Shown here: in pieces, positions 1 to 11,280 of the stretch
Position numbering within the stretch: position 1 is the first letter of the stretch
How the letters are laid out: every line of letters begins with the position of its first letter
From: Amaurobius ferox
Taxonomy: Eukaryota > Arthropoda > Arachnida > Araneae > Amaurobiidae
Direction of reading: 5' to 3'
DNA length: 64,000 nucleotides
NCBI GenBank assembly: GCA_951213105.1
Contig: OX578140.1
Coordinates: forward strand, 124,616,965 to 124,680,964
Position numbers and translations under genes: made by a program
The notes under the pieces: model-generated
The model's database searches: none
Seen by the model: the letters and a program-made list of their open reading frames with translations, nothing else
What the model was told of the DNA's origin: nothing

Positions 1-1462
1 AATAAAGAAAATGCAAAGAATTTGTGTTCTCACAAGAAGCAGTTATATTCGTGTTAATTTAAAATATTTCATTAAGAAGGAGGCTGCTTTTGCCTCTGTA
101 AATGCTTGATATTATTAATCAACTGATTATGTTGTTACTAACAAAGTATTTTTGTATGTGATTATTTTATACGACAGTATGAATCGTTTAGTATAGCAAC
201 CAACACAAATGTATCGGTTTCACTTACATTAGAGTTCACGAACGCGGAATAAATAGAATATACATTAAAGTTATTTATAATAACAAACTTAGCCCTCTTC
301 ATCACAGATGATGTTTATCAGTCTGCTACAAATAGCAAGTTTACTTACTGCCAGTGCATTCAATGGATATCTTGTTTTGATGAGCTGTTATGTATGTCAC
401 TCTACAGATAGCAGCTGATGCACTGGGATTATACGTAAACACAAAAGCCGCCTAAAAGGTGTGTTCCCAAAATTAAGGAAGACACTCCCATTGCGGATAA
501 CATTATCCATGAACCGGTGTCGCACTTATTATTCGTTTGCCAGCCAATATCTGCAATGAAAGCAAAAAACTTCCTGTAAGCCACAATTTTTGGAAATTTT
601 CTTGGGAACTGACAACTCCTATCGTTCCACGTGGCCGGTATAAAATGGATTTACAATTTACCTCAGACCACACGGAGATGCAGATGCAAAGTTCATAAAT
701 TAAAATCCCGCGTATAAGGGACGGTCCCAAAATTTGACATGCATGCTCTTTGAAGATACCAGTATCCATGGACCGATTTCGTGCTTATTATGCGGTCGTC
801 AGCGTGGAATAACCATTATTTGTAATGAACAGCAAGAAACATGTTTTACCTACAATTTTTTAAACTTTTAAGGGGTCTGATAATTTCAGTCCTTCCACGT
901 TGCTTATAGCAAGTTTCATGTTGCCATTGCAGATATCGGTTATTCCATATTGACGAGCGCATAATGCGTATAAAACCTATCGATTGATGTTGGTATTTGC
1001 AAAAGGAGTGCCTTCCAACTGAGATTATTGTTCAAATCTTAGTGAACTTTTGTTATACACTTTCGTTTTAATGCAGGTCTTCAGGTATTAGTAGGTAAGA
1101 AGAAAATATTGAAAAGCTCTCCATTTTGCCTCTGCATTTTGATTTCAAGGTAAGCATTTGTTGCTGCTAGTGCAATCAATAGGTATTCTATGTTGTTCAT
1201 GAGCTAGCTGTAACGTGAGTACTTCTAGTCTATTGATGTTAATTTCTACACTGGAGACATCGTTCAAATCACCTTCTATAATAAAAAATAAGGTGAATTT
1301 TGTGTGTTCGTCTGTTGGTGACGTAAAAGTGATCCGCAGCTAAACAATTTGGTGCGTTGATATATCATGTTAGGTTCATAGATATGTCGGAAAGATTTTT
1401 TTTTACAATTCGAATTAGTGTTTTAGTTATTCTTACAAACAGCAATTTTGAGTGAATTTTAC
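1..1462 (+). repeat. Degenerate ~7-kb unit, copy A, blocks P6-P7
   Basis: Non-coding AT-rich repeat. The same sequence, at roughly 75-85% by eye, recurs at 17870-19670 and, truncated, at 28985-29600. Shared landmarks are GAAAGAATTTGTGTTCTCAC, AGGAGGCTGCTTTTGCCTC and CCACAATTTTTGGA. Inside it is a looser sub-repeat of about 240 bp, near 440-690 and 700-930, and about three times in the 18.4-19.1 kb copy; each carries a 'cactccca...gcagata...ccatgga' core. Short reading frames here are not conserved between copies, so I see no gene. The block ends where a SINE has inserted. Confidence 0.75.
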
Positions 1463-1476
1463 ACAATTTGGTTCGT

Positions 1477-1858
1477 GGGGGGCCAACGGCCGTACCGTGC
1501 TGAAAACACCGGTTCTCGTTAGATCACCGAAGTCAAGCAGCATCGGGCGCGGTTAGTACTTGGTGGGTGACCACCTCGGAACACCGCGTGCTGTTGGCCA
1601 TCTCGGGTGCGGTATCCCCGTGGTTTGCGCGCTAGATTTGCACGCTACCACAAATGCCGCCGTGTTCATGCGGAGTACGATCACGTTAAACATGTGGGTC
1701 CGTAAGTCCTTCCGAGAGGTTGGTGGTAGGGGAAGGAGGGTACGGTCCCTGTGGATGCCTCCCCCACTGGGTTCCGGTCTAAATTGGGTGGCACTTCCCG
1801 GCCGTCCATACAGTTACCTTACACCTTTCTGGTAGGTCGGACGGTCTGGGTCTCAACA
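1477..1858 (+). mobile_element. 5S-rRNA-headed SINE (SINE3-like), full length
   Basis: This 382-bp GC-richer island is flanked by a perfect 14-bp target-site duplication, ACAATTTGGTTCGT, at 1463-1476 and 1859-1872. Its first ~120 bp (after five G residues) are 5S rRNA-like. From about 1612 (TATCCCCGT) the body and 3' tail match the tRNA-headed SINE at 56401-56655, including GGTCCCTGTGGATG, TCTAAATTGG and CCTTACACCTT. The 3' tail (from 1798) also occurs alone at 5946, 21835 and, on the minus strand, 44772. It ends CTGGGTCTCAAC with no poly(A), so mobilisation probably depends on a partner LINE that recognises the tail (inference). A 91-codon open frame across it has no recognisable product. 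Confidence 0.92.
1482..1598 (+). pseudogene. 5S rRNA-derived head with internal Pol III promoter
   Basis: About 117 nt align by eye with animal 5S rRNA along the whole length, from GCCAACGGCC to GTGCTGTTGGC. Landmarks include CACCGGTTCTCGT, GATCACCGAAGT, AAGCAGCATCGGGCGCGG and TTAGTACTTGG. One base is missing in the C-box region (TTGGTGGGTGACC where 5S has TTGGATGGGTGACC). The head carries the internal type-1 Pol III promoter elements (A box, intermediate element, C box), which would drive SINE transcription. It is not counted as a functional 5S gene because it lacks a terminator T-run, reads straight into the SINE body and lies inside a target-site duplication. Confidence 0.9.
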
Positions 1859-1872
1859 ACAATTTGGTTCGT

Positions 1873-2094
1873 TAGCGATCAAACATATTTTAACAAAGTT
1901 TCCATTTTAACACCATCAGAATGACTAAAGAATTTTATGCAATTTCATATTAATATTGTTACATCGTAAAACTAAAGATTCATACTATTTCAATTTTGAC
2001 ATGAATATGGAGTGATATATTCGTAAATAAAATTAAGTGACGCTATTTGTTAAAGTTTAATTAAATTTACGGTGAAACTCATAAATTAAAAAAA
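1873..2094 (+). repeat. ~7-kb unit, copy A, block P7 (part)
   Basis: Continuation of the unit after the SINE. It is collinear with 19640-19670 and 20970-21250 of the second unit: both hold 'acaccatcagaa', a long 'aatttacggtgaaact'-type stretch and 'gacatgaatat'. In the other copy this stretch is split by a C element instead of a SINE. No gene is visible. Confidence 0.65.
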
Positions 2095-2513
2095 GGTACT
2101 CTTGTGTTAACCGCATGCCAGCGATCTCTTGTATTAATCGCCTGTGTGAACTGAAGTGAAGTGACCAATGACCTTTAGTTGGTTTGCAAAACTTAAATGC
2201 GTTTTTCGTTGAAATATAACTTCATAGGATGCGAAAGATTGCAATATCGATTTCCGGGCAATATGCTGTATTTCTGAAACTAGCAGACAGACTCCGTTTC
2301 ATTTTGAGGTAAGTTCCTCAGATTCATAACGATCAAGCGTTACAAAAAACTTTCCTTTGACTTAAAAACAAAGAATATAGAACACGCGTATCTAATGCAA
2401 CTACTCACTGCATACTAAACTGTGGTCTTAAAAAACCACTAAAGGTCATTGGTCACTTCACTTCAGTTCATACCAGCGATTTATCGCTGGAATGCAGTTA
2501 ATACGAAAGTGTC
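2095..2513. mobile_element. MITE with ~80-bp terminal inverted repeats
   Basis: A 419-bp non-coding element. The left arm (2095-2185) and right arm (2428-2513) are inverted copies. The inner 30 or so bases (GAACTGAAGTGAAGTGACCA then ATGACCTTTAGT) are nearly perfect. The outer part is more diverged and includes a nested palindrome, CCAGCGAT..ATCGCTGG. Both flanks are a run of seven A, compatible with a 7-8-bp target duplication. The collinear copy of the host repeat at 21235-21300 lacks the element, which acts as an empty-site control. Superfamily is not assigned; the duplication length would suit hAT or Merlin. Confidence 0.85.
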
Positions 2514-2520
2514 AAAAAAA

Positions 2521-5500
2521 TCCCGTAGCGGATTAGCGGGACGCATTTTTCAATATTGGGGATATTTTTGTTTTTTCTTTTCATTCTTGAGCGTCAGAAA
2601 AGTCTCCAATTTCTTAACTGGTTGGAAGGTATATATATACATTGATACAAGTTTAACTAATACGTCATGTTCTTGGCAGTCGTTGTGTCACAACATGATT
2701 TTTATTTTTTTTTGTTTTAAACGCGCGTATAGAAAACCCTTTGGTTTGGAGAATTCGCTGTGAGTTTAGGAGTTTTGTACCTGAATCTCACGAATTACAG
2801 AAAACAAATACGTTCGTAAAATTGTTTTAGAAAATTAGTCGTTTATTTGTGTTTGAAAAGTAAAACAATTTGTCAATTTTCTATATCGCGCCTTAGACGT
2901 GAAGTGTTTGTTCTTAGAGCAAAGTAATATTACGAAATTTGAAATTAAAAATAGGGTTTTCAATTCGACTGATTTTTATGGGAAATTAACTTACTTTTTA
3001 TGCAGTAGTATTTGCGAAGACATATTTAGGTGCCTATTTAAGACATATTACGTTCACGTAGCAAATTAGAGGTAGCCGCGGGGGAGGCCCTAAATAAATA
3101 CACACCCACACACATTTAATAGTTAGCTAAATTCCTTCCCCATCCTTAGGATTGGTGTAAATTACAATAATTACTATATGCATTATAAATAACGATACGA
3201 AAAACTGTTTCTGAGAGAGTGTTGATAATAAAATTTAATATAAATTATATTCGCGTTCTATCCTGTAAAAAAAGTCAATTCAAAACATAAATTGAAAAAT
3301 ACAACATCAAAAAATACATATATAACACAAACAGAGGATGAAATTCTACCCCAACTTTTCATGTATGAAAAGGAATTCCAGGCAAAAAGGATAATATACA
3401 TAATGAAGTTCAAGAATCACTAAATAAACGATTTTCTATTGTCAATCAATATATAGCTTTTTTAACATAAAAAATATCAATTTATATCATACGAATCCAG
3501 TCTTTTATGAATCTGAATATAGTTTTGTAAAAGCCACGTCCTGTATAAAGAATTAGGCCTCATACTTAAAGTATTGAAAGCTCTTTAAGCAAAAGGAAGA
3601 AAGTGTAGTTTGTCGCTACCGGTTTTACATTTTATCACTCTCTTACAGAAAGAGCATTGTCCTCTATCAGATACCTGATTTAAAAATAAATATTAACTTT
3701 GTTGGGCAGAAACATTCTTTCAATAGAGGGAATATATAAACTTTAATGAAGCAGAAAATAAAAGAATTCTTAACATCGAGTTTCAGTTTTAGAAGATTTT
3801 TTATATTTGCAGAATCAGTTAAATCTATGATGAATATCTATTATACTTCGAAGTTATGAACAACTGCATTATCTTACTATTAATTGTTTGCATTTTTTAA
3901 ATGCATTGAAACTGTCTGTTGTAATGATCATGTATTGACTGAATATATTTATTTTTTATTTCATTTTCATTAAAAATCAACCAAACTTATTCTTTTAAAT
4001 ACAAAACATATTAAAAGATCCAGTTGTTTAATATTTTTTTCAATATTTCATAATAATGAAACACAAACGATATAATTATCATGATTTGTAAATAAAATGT
4101 ATGTACCACTTTTATCTAATAAAATGTTATTAAAAATTAATATTTTTATAATGTTTTATCAACCTTGGCTCAGGTGCATCTAAAACCACACCTGGACGTT
4201 ATGTCTTGTTAATTAATAGTATAGTCGAATGTAATAATCCAAAATCGATTTTTCATAATTTATCAGGTACACTTGCCATTGCCCAGCAGATATACAGCTC
4301 AATGAAATAGAAATATAATTTAATTCTTCTACGTGTTGGCTATAATACTAGTAATTATCAGTGGCGTAGCATCTATAGAGTCTGAAAAGCTAAGCCTCCC
4401 CTGTTTTAAATCTAGTGTAAGGCATTAATAATTTTTAAATGATTTTGCGAATGTATATGTATAATTTTGAAAATTGTTTCACATTATTTGCTTAATGTAA
4501 TACGTGTCAAACAATTTTTCCCATTAAAACGCGACTTCTTAAGTATCGAAGGCTTAAATTTTTTAACCTATGGCTTTTACTACCAGTAATATGGTATTGA
4601 AACCTACCAACAGTTCCGTGGCTGATAAACGCGGGTATCGGGTGCTTGGCAGCTAGCCTTGAAGAAGGGGTGACTATTAATTCACCCTTTGCAAACAACA
4701 ATTATTGGATGTGAGACAAGGCGTTTCTTAATGCCGTAGGCAGACAGGATGGAGGTGCGGGTGAGAAGTGTGAAAGAAAATTTCTCCGGAAAGACTCATG
4801 CTTCTGCCACTTTGGATCAAACGAAATGCTATATTGGCTGAAAATAATAAACATTTTTAATTCTAAATAATTTGAGCCATTTTTCAGGAATAACTTGACA
4901 CTCAACTAACTTTAAACAAGGTCAGACGAATAAATACAGTAATAATGACTACCACTTAAACTTAGTAGTTAGTGAAGTAAACTTTATATAGGCATCAATA
5001 TAGCAAAGCATCCGCTTGTTTTCTTGGAAGTTTTAGAAGGAATAAATCGGATTTTGCTTTGGTAATCGCCTGCTATATAAGAACCTTTTTACAAAAGCGG
5101 TTGATATAAATTCTAGTAGATTTTTATTACATTCTAACTATAGGATATTAAGTTTTCACAGTATAGTATTTGTTAATAATTAATATAAAAAATTCCATTG
5201 TTGAGTTACAATGTTGGTTACAATACGTTGTTGATTACAGTGATTTTCAACTAAGTTTGCTACATTCCAAATGTATTTTTCGCCTATTTTCAGTGCACTC
5301 TTGAACTGTTTTATTTTGTTAATTCTAGCTGTTTATATTTAAGAAACTGATATATATATTTTACCACTTACTAATGATATTCAAATTTATTTCAACTTTA
5401 TTTAATAGGATGGGTGGAAAGGTTTATCTAATTTAGAAACATGAAAAATTATAAATGCTACATCTTGTATGTAACAATTTAAAAATCTCATTCCATGTAC

Positions 5501-5745
5501 TTTTTTGCATTTTTATGTCACATTATATTGTTTTGACCATCAAAAATATTTAATGAAAGAGCGAATTCAAATATAAATCTCGCTTGTAATAACAACAAAT
5601 CTCTTTCTAATTTAAAACGTCAAGTGCTCAAACACCCCAATCAAAAATCTTGCGCTACGCTTTATTTATGAAACTATAATTGATTTCTAATTGATTTCGA
5701 TATGGCTTTTAATACTGGAAGTTAGTTATGTTTATCATAATGTAA
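2521..5745 (+). repeat. ~7-kb unit, copy A, blocks P7b-P10
   Basis: Collinear non-coding repeat. 2521-3225 matches 21255-21425 plus 22830-23390. 3226-4140 matches 8220-8990 and 23400-23570 plus 25285-25930. 4140-4350 matches 25930-26160 (landmark GCCCAGCAGATATACAGCTC). 4360-5745 matches 29600-30930 (landmark TGATAAACGCGTGTAATGGT-like text and 'tagtagttagtgaag'). Short reading frames at 4507-4905 and elsewhere are broken differently in the other copies, so they are not supported as genes. Confidence 0.7.
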
Positions 5746-6928
5746 AGTAGAAGGGCATGGAGTGTTAATGAAACTATTGATGAAGCTATTGAAAGAAAAT
5801 CGTTTTGAAATGAAATTGACAGACTTCGACGGGCCGAAGAAAGTATGAAACATCGTCTCATTCAAAGAAGAAATGCCAACTTGGAGCTAATTATATTGTT
5901 ATTTTCAGATTTCTATCCTTAAAAATTTCGCACATGTCTAGAGCGTCCAACTAGTTACTCTAAGTCCTCTGGACGAGTCGGACGGTCTGGGTCTTCCACA
6001 TGTCTAGAGCGCAGATAGCTAGTTCTATAAATAGTTCAATTCGCGAGATCAGCTGTAGCATGTTCTTGCTTATTTAATTAAAAAATAGATGTAAACATTG
6101 GTCAGAACAGAACAAAGATAAAATTTTAATGAATTCTTTATATTACTTTATTGATAGTTATGAAATTCTGTATTAAAATACTTTAATGAAAATCTCATAT
6201 ATTTTATAAACAATACATCGAATATGAAGAAAGACAGGAGTACCCATGAAACTATTGATGAAGCTATTGAAAGAAAATCATTTTGAAATGAAATTGATAG
6301 ACTTCGACGTGTCAAAGAAAGTATTAAACATAGTCTCATTCAAAGAAGACATGCCAACTTGGAGCTAATTATACTGCTATTTTCAGATTTCCATCCTTAA
6401 AAATTTAGCACATGTCTAGAGCGCAGATAGCTAGTTTTATAAATAGTTCGTTTCGCAAGATCAGCTTTACATAGCTTGTTCTTGCTTATTTAATACTTTT
6501 AAAAAGTAAGCGTAAGCACAGTTTAGAATGGACACACAGATAAAATTTTAATGAATTCTTAATATTACTTTATTGGTTGTTATGAAATTCTGTATTAAAA
6601 TACTTTAATGAAAATATCATATATTTTATAAGCAATAAATCGAATATGAAGAAAAACAGGTGCACCAACGAAACTATTGATGAAGCTATTCAAAGAAAAT
6701 CATTTTGAAATGACATTGATAGACTTCGACGGATCAAAGAAAGTATTAAACATAGTCTCAGTCAAAGATGAAATGCAAACTTGGAGCTAATTATATTGTT
6801 ATTTTCAGATTTGTTTCTTTTAAAATCTAACACATTCCTATAGAGCAGATGCTCGACACAGCTAGCTAGTTCTATAAATAGTTCATTTCGCAAGATCAAA
6901 TGTACCACGTTCTTGCCTATTTAATGCC
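5746..6928 (+). repeat. Three tandem ~415-bp P1/P2 repeats
   Basis: Three direct copies begin at about 5769, 6247 and 6669 at the motif GAAACTATTGATGAAGCTAT. The spacings are 478 (412 once the SINE-tail insertion and its duplication are removed) and 422. Each contains ATAGACTTCGACG, TTGGAGCTAATTATA and CGCAAGATCAGCT, followed in the first two by an AT-rich P2 part (TAAAATTTTAATGAATTC). Single copies occur at 16750-17130, 26215-26650 and 31890-32330, so this is a local triplication of two blocks of the larger unit. Confidence 0.85.
5946..5996 (+). mobile_element. SINE tail-only insertion (51 bp)
   Basis: Matches the 3' end of the SINE at 1477-1858 (AGTCGGACGGTCTGGGTCTT). It is flanked by a perfect 15-bp target duplication, CACATGTCTAGAGCG, at 5931-5945 and 5997-6011. 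The neighbouring tandem copy at 6408-6425 shows the uninterrupted site (CACATGTCTAGAGCGCAGAT), so this is a genuine insertion into one member of the tandem repeat. Confidence 0.92.
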
Positions 6929-6932
6929 TTAA

Positions 6933-7611
6933 CCCTTTCGCGACGGTTGGTACGTCCGCGTGTCGGTTGCGAATTTGCATTCAATGACGGACGGCACGCA
7001 TTCGTAATGGAGAGAACTTTACCCTAAACGGCGCGTATGTGTGTTTTCACATGGAACGTTTTAATTTGTCTACTAGATGGCATTACATGTCCGTGGAAAC
7101 AACTTCAATGTATTTTGCAGATAATTGACCTTGGCATAAGGAGGATCCAATGAATTATTTCTCCATTTGGAGCGGTGAAACATGGTTTTGTAATATAAAA
7201 AAATAGAGCACTTCTCGCAGCATCAACAATTTTATAATTGAGTTTCGGGTCTTGTTTTGATTTCAGCTTTATGATTTCGTTGGTAAATCATAGGAATATA
7301 AGAGAGTATGTTTTTTGTTTGGGTTTTAGAGGCAGTGAAATTATTCGTTTATTTCGGATAAAAGAATGGAAGCAACTAACGAGTATTTTGTATTCAGATT
7401 TGTATGAAAAATATACATCAAATAGAAAATAAATATTTCTTTTATTCCTGAAAAAAGTAGATTTCTGTGTTGAATAGGTGATTTTTAGTGAATTTTTTTT
7501 GGAGAGTTAGGCTTAGCGCAAACAAATTGCCGTCCCCTGGGAACAGTTCGGAAGTGAAGTGCTCCGTCCTTTGGGCCGCGGCAGTTCCGGAATGCCGCCG
7601 TCGCGAAAGGG
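6933..7611. mobile_element. piggyBac-like MITE
   Basis: A 679-bp non-coding element whose ends are exact inverted copies for 14 bp: CCCTTTCGCGACGG on the left, CCGTCGCGAAAGGG on the right. The left flank is TTAA (6929-6932). The right flank reads AACA rather than TTAA, so one duplication is mutated or lost. A CCC..GGG end next to TTAA is the piggyBac pattern (established for the superfamily), but no transposase is present and assignment is inferential. It sits inside the host repeat where other copies continue uninterrupted. Confidence 0.7.
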
Positions 7612-9134
7612 AACAAAGAGATAAAGAGTTAGTTTAACACTGCACAAAGATAAAATTTTAATATAATTCTTTGTCACCTTATTGATAATTGTGAAATACT
7701 GTATTAAAATACTTTAATGAAAATCTCATATATTTTATAAACAATAAATAATAAATTGAATATGCAGAAAGACAACATTAACACGAAATATCAAACCAAA
7801 CTAAATGAAAATGTGTCAGTAATAAAATATATGGTGGCATGAAACAGAAAACAGAAAAATATAAACATATGAATCTGTATTGGAAGAGAAAATAAAAACC
7901 TACTTTTTCAAGATAATAAAACCATATAAACGATTCACAATTTATTTGCGGGGTCTCATAGTTTCAAAACTCGCTTAAAAAGAGCCTGAATGTAGAATGT
8001 ACGTTTTAAATTCCGACGATTTAAATTTATTTGATCTCTTTTATGACGAACAGTTTTAGTTTTCAAATTTATTAAGAGTTTAATGTATGAATGTAGTTTC
8101 AATGCAAGGGTTAAGAAGAGATATAAATTTTATATTTAGGCCATTTTCTTGCTCAAGGCAATAATTTGTTTCAGTAGTGGCATGACGAGTAATACCATTT
8201 ATATTTTATACAGATAGGCGAAAATTAAAATATACATAAATAAGTCCAAGAATAACATATATAAACGATTTTCTACTCACAATCAAGATATAGTTATTTT
8301 TTTAACATAAAGGATATCAATTGATATCATACGAATCGAGTTTCTAATGAATCGAAATATATTGCCGTATAGAAGTTTACGTCCTGGAAGAGAAAATTAG
8401 AGATCAGACTTCAAAGTATTGAATGTTCTTTATACAAAAGGAAGAAAGTCCACTTTGTCCCTAACAGTTTAAATTTTATCACGCTCGTACAGAGAAAGCA
8501 TTGTCTTATATCAGATAGCTGCGATTTAAAAATCAATTTTAACTTTGTTTTGCAGTAACACTGTTTCAATAGCGGGAATATATTAACTTTAATGAAGAAG
8601 AAAATAAAAGAATTCTTCACATCGAGTGGTTGTTTTAGAAGGTTGTTTTATGTTTGCAAAATCAGTAAAATCTTGCATGTATATGTACTTCGAAGTTATT
8701 AACAAATGCAGTATCTTACTATTAAATATTTATGTTTTTGAAATTGATTAGAATTGTCTATTGTGATGATCACGTGTTGTCTGAATAGATTTAATTTTTT
8801 ATTACATTTTCATTAAAAATAATCTTATTAATTTTAACCCAAAACAAATTAAAAATTCTAATTGTTTTACACTTTTTTATTATTTCGTAACAATGAAATA
8901 AATACGATATTAATTATTATGATTTGTAAATAAAATATATGTACCACTTATATATAATAAAATGCTATTAAAAATAATATTTTTATACATTACCAAACTT
9001 ATCAAAACAAACTAATACAAAATCGCTTTTACACAATATATATAGCAATATCAGAAAAAACACCGTTGTCCATCAGATATAGAACTCAATGAAATAGAAA
9101 TTTAATTTAATTCTTCTACATTTTTCTAATTTTT
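7612..9134 (+). repeat. ~7-kb unit, partial copy (P2-P4 joined to P8-P9)
   Basis: P2 (7640-7770), P3 (7770-7990) and P4 (7990-8210, landmark AGGCCATTTTCTTGCTCAAG) are followed directly by P8-P9 (8220-9130), skipping P5-P7b. Compared with 17000-26160 this is a deletion of several kb inside one unit. No gene is visible. Confidence 0.7.
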
Positions 9135-9261
9135 ACTTTCCTTATATACATAATGTATAAGGAAAGTATTGTGACGGGGTCGAAAATTCGAATTCGAGTT
9201 TTTGACGGGAGAACACGTTTCAAGCATCCCTGATCACGAATCATACATTTTTGAAGTGATG

Positions 9262-9299
<38 letters not shown>

Positions 9300-10103
9300 T
9301 ATGTGTGTGTGTGAAAGTGTGTGTGTGTGTGTGTGTCAGTGAACCTGTGGAGACGATAACTGACGAACGAATGGACCGATTCGAACGAAAATTATTAAAA
9401 AAATCACAATCCTCAAACACTGAAAGCCTATTGTTTTTATACGCAATCGAATGTTCAGAACCCTCCTAAATTTTCGAGTGAAATTTTGAAAAATCGTCAA
9501 AAAATCAAAACCGCTAATAAAGTTACGCAAATAGACATTTCTCATGTAATTTTTCATTAGAAAACGATTGACATAAATCTTAGAACGCTAACATGAACCG
9601 TTCTCGAGATATTGCACATTTTTCAAAAAAAATATCCAAAAAGTTATAAAAAATATAAAAAATATTTCCTATTGAGAAACATGTTCACTTTTCACATGTA
9701 ATACCATGTGATAAATTGGGTGACATCATTCTCGTGGATCCAGCTCGTTCTATTCATAAAAAAAGATACGTTGAGTAATACTTTTGTATTTGAACGCCAA
9801 TAGTCATTTATCTGCTGTAAGAATAACTTATTTCTCCGTCCATAACGCTTGACAAGATTTTGGCGACAAATTCGGCGGAATGTCGTCAACTTGGCGACAT
9901 TTTTAATTGTTACCAAATTAACAAAAGTCTCGCTGAATTGATAAAAATGACGCTAAATCTATGAAAATGACGACTAATTGAAGAAAATTCAATATCTTGG
10001 AAAGAATATAAGTATCTACTCTAAGAGTAACATTTTTTTTTACTGTAAAAGTAGTAAATTCATTGCATTATATAAGGAAAGTCATGTGTTGTCCACATCA
10101 GAT
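9135..10103 (+). mobile_element. A element 1 (Helentron-like, non-autonomous)
   Basis: About 970 bp, non-coding. The left end ACTTTCCTTATA is followed by its own inverted copy TATAAGGAAAGT, making a terminal hairpin. Next comes the near-palindrome TCGAAAATTCG...TTTTCGA, then CATCCCTGATCACGAA, a (TG)n tract at 9265-9336, GACGATAACTGACGAACG and GGACCGATTCGAACGAAA. The right end repeats TATATAAGGAAAGT, followed by the 3' hairpin ATGTG..CACAT and CAGATTTTTT. Five near-full copies occur in the window. There is no transposase; the class is inferred from structure. Confidence 0.85.
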
Positions 10104-11120
10104 TTTTTCTATTAATTGTTTTAGTAATAGTATTTATGAAACTATTTTTCATTTTCCTAAATTATACAGGAATATGTATCGAAATATTATTACTATATTA
10201 TCCCGTAGAGAACACAATAAACATACAAAATCCTAGACAACTTAGTAAAGCGTAACTGTTCCTCAAACAGTGAAACTGACTATATTTTACTTCAAGAATG
10301 TCATCTATCACCAAGTAACCGATCGGGATTATCTAAGAAATTGAAATTAATTTCCCAACATATTGAATTTTCAGCAATTTGTCGTTATTTTCGTTCATGT
10401 AGCGTTATTGTTGTCAGTTCGGCGACAAATTGTCAAAATACTTTCATCAATTTGGTGACATTTTTAAAATTTTTCAAGTTGACAACATTTTTCACTCCGG
10501 CACGTAAACGTACCGGCACGTCCAATACTCGGATGCCATAGTAATTGAAACTATTTTTATGTAACCTGACGTTTGTTTCCATTTCCGAACAAATCGTTCG
10601 TGAAATACTGGCACGTCTATCAAGAGATGAACTAAAAATTTTCTTTCAATCAATGATAAAGCATATAGTAGCCTGCTAAAATGCAATATGAATAAGATTA
10701 TATTACACAAATCTAGATTTGCTTAGTACATGTCTCAATGTATTAAGTTTAGTTACATACACATATTATGAAAACTATCCCTAATTTAGCAATATTCTGT
10801 GACTAGTAAGTTCAGTAATTTCACATCCAGTAATCCAAAACTAGCTGTTTATAATTAATGCCGGATTACTGGATTGTACTGTGCATGTCATTGCATAATC
10901 CTCATTGGTTTGTCAACTTATTATAGACCTTGGCCTTCTATAAAACCTATCGTCTCTCTACACGATCTGTAGCGCCCCATATGTTTGTATTCCAAAACCA
11001 CACATTGGCACAAGTAATGTTAATGCATAACATAATCAATGAGAGAATAATACAGTAATAGTAGCATAGTCTCAATAACGTACCATAATTGAATTGAAGA
11101 AGATATAATATTCGTTTTTT
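10104..11120. other. AT-rich stretch with an inverted A-element remnant
   Basis: No gene seen. About 10350-10510 resembles the 3' third of the A element in reverse orientation ('cgacaaattgtcaaaa', 'catcaatttggtgacattttt'). The rest is unassigned AT-rich sequence. Reading frames here (for example 10492-10710 and 10947-11213) have no recognisable domains. Confidence 0.4.
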
Positions 11121-11249
11121 ACTTTCCTTATACACATAATGTATAAGGAAAGTATTGTGACGGGGTCGAAAATTCGAATTCCAGTTTTCGACGAGAGAGC
11201 ACGTTTCAAGCATCCCTGATCACGAATCAAACATTTTTGAAGTGATGTA

Positions 11250-11280
<31 letters not shown>

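Noticed and set aside
1482..1598. Functional 5S rRNA gene
   Set aside because: It lies inside a target-site duplication, has a C-box deletion and no terminator T-run, and is fused to a body shared with a tRNA-headed SINE.
6148..6339. 63-codon minus-strand frame in the P1 tandem repeats
   Set aside because: Not open in the sister repeats at 5769 and 6669; chance frame in a non-coding repeat.
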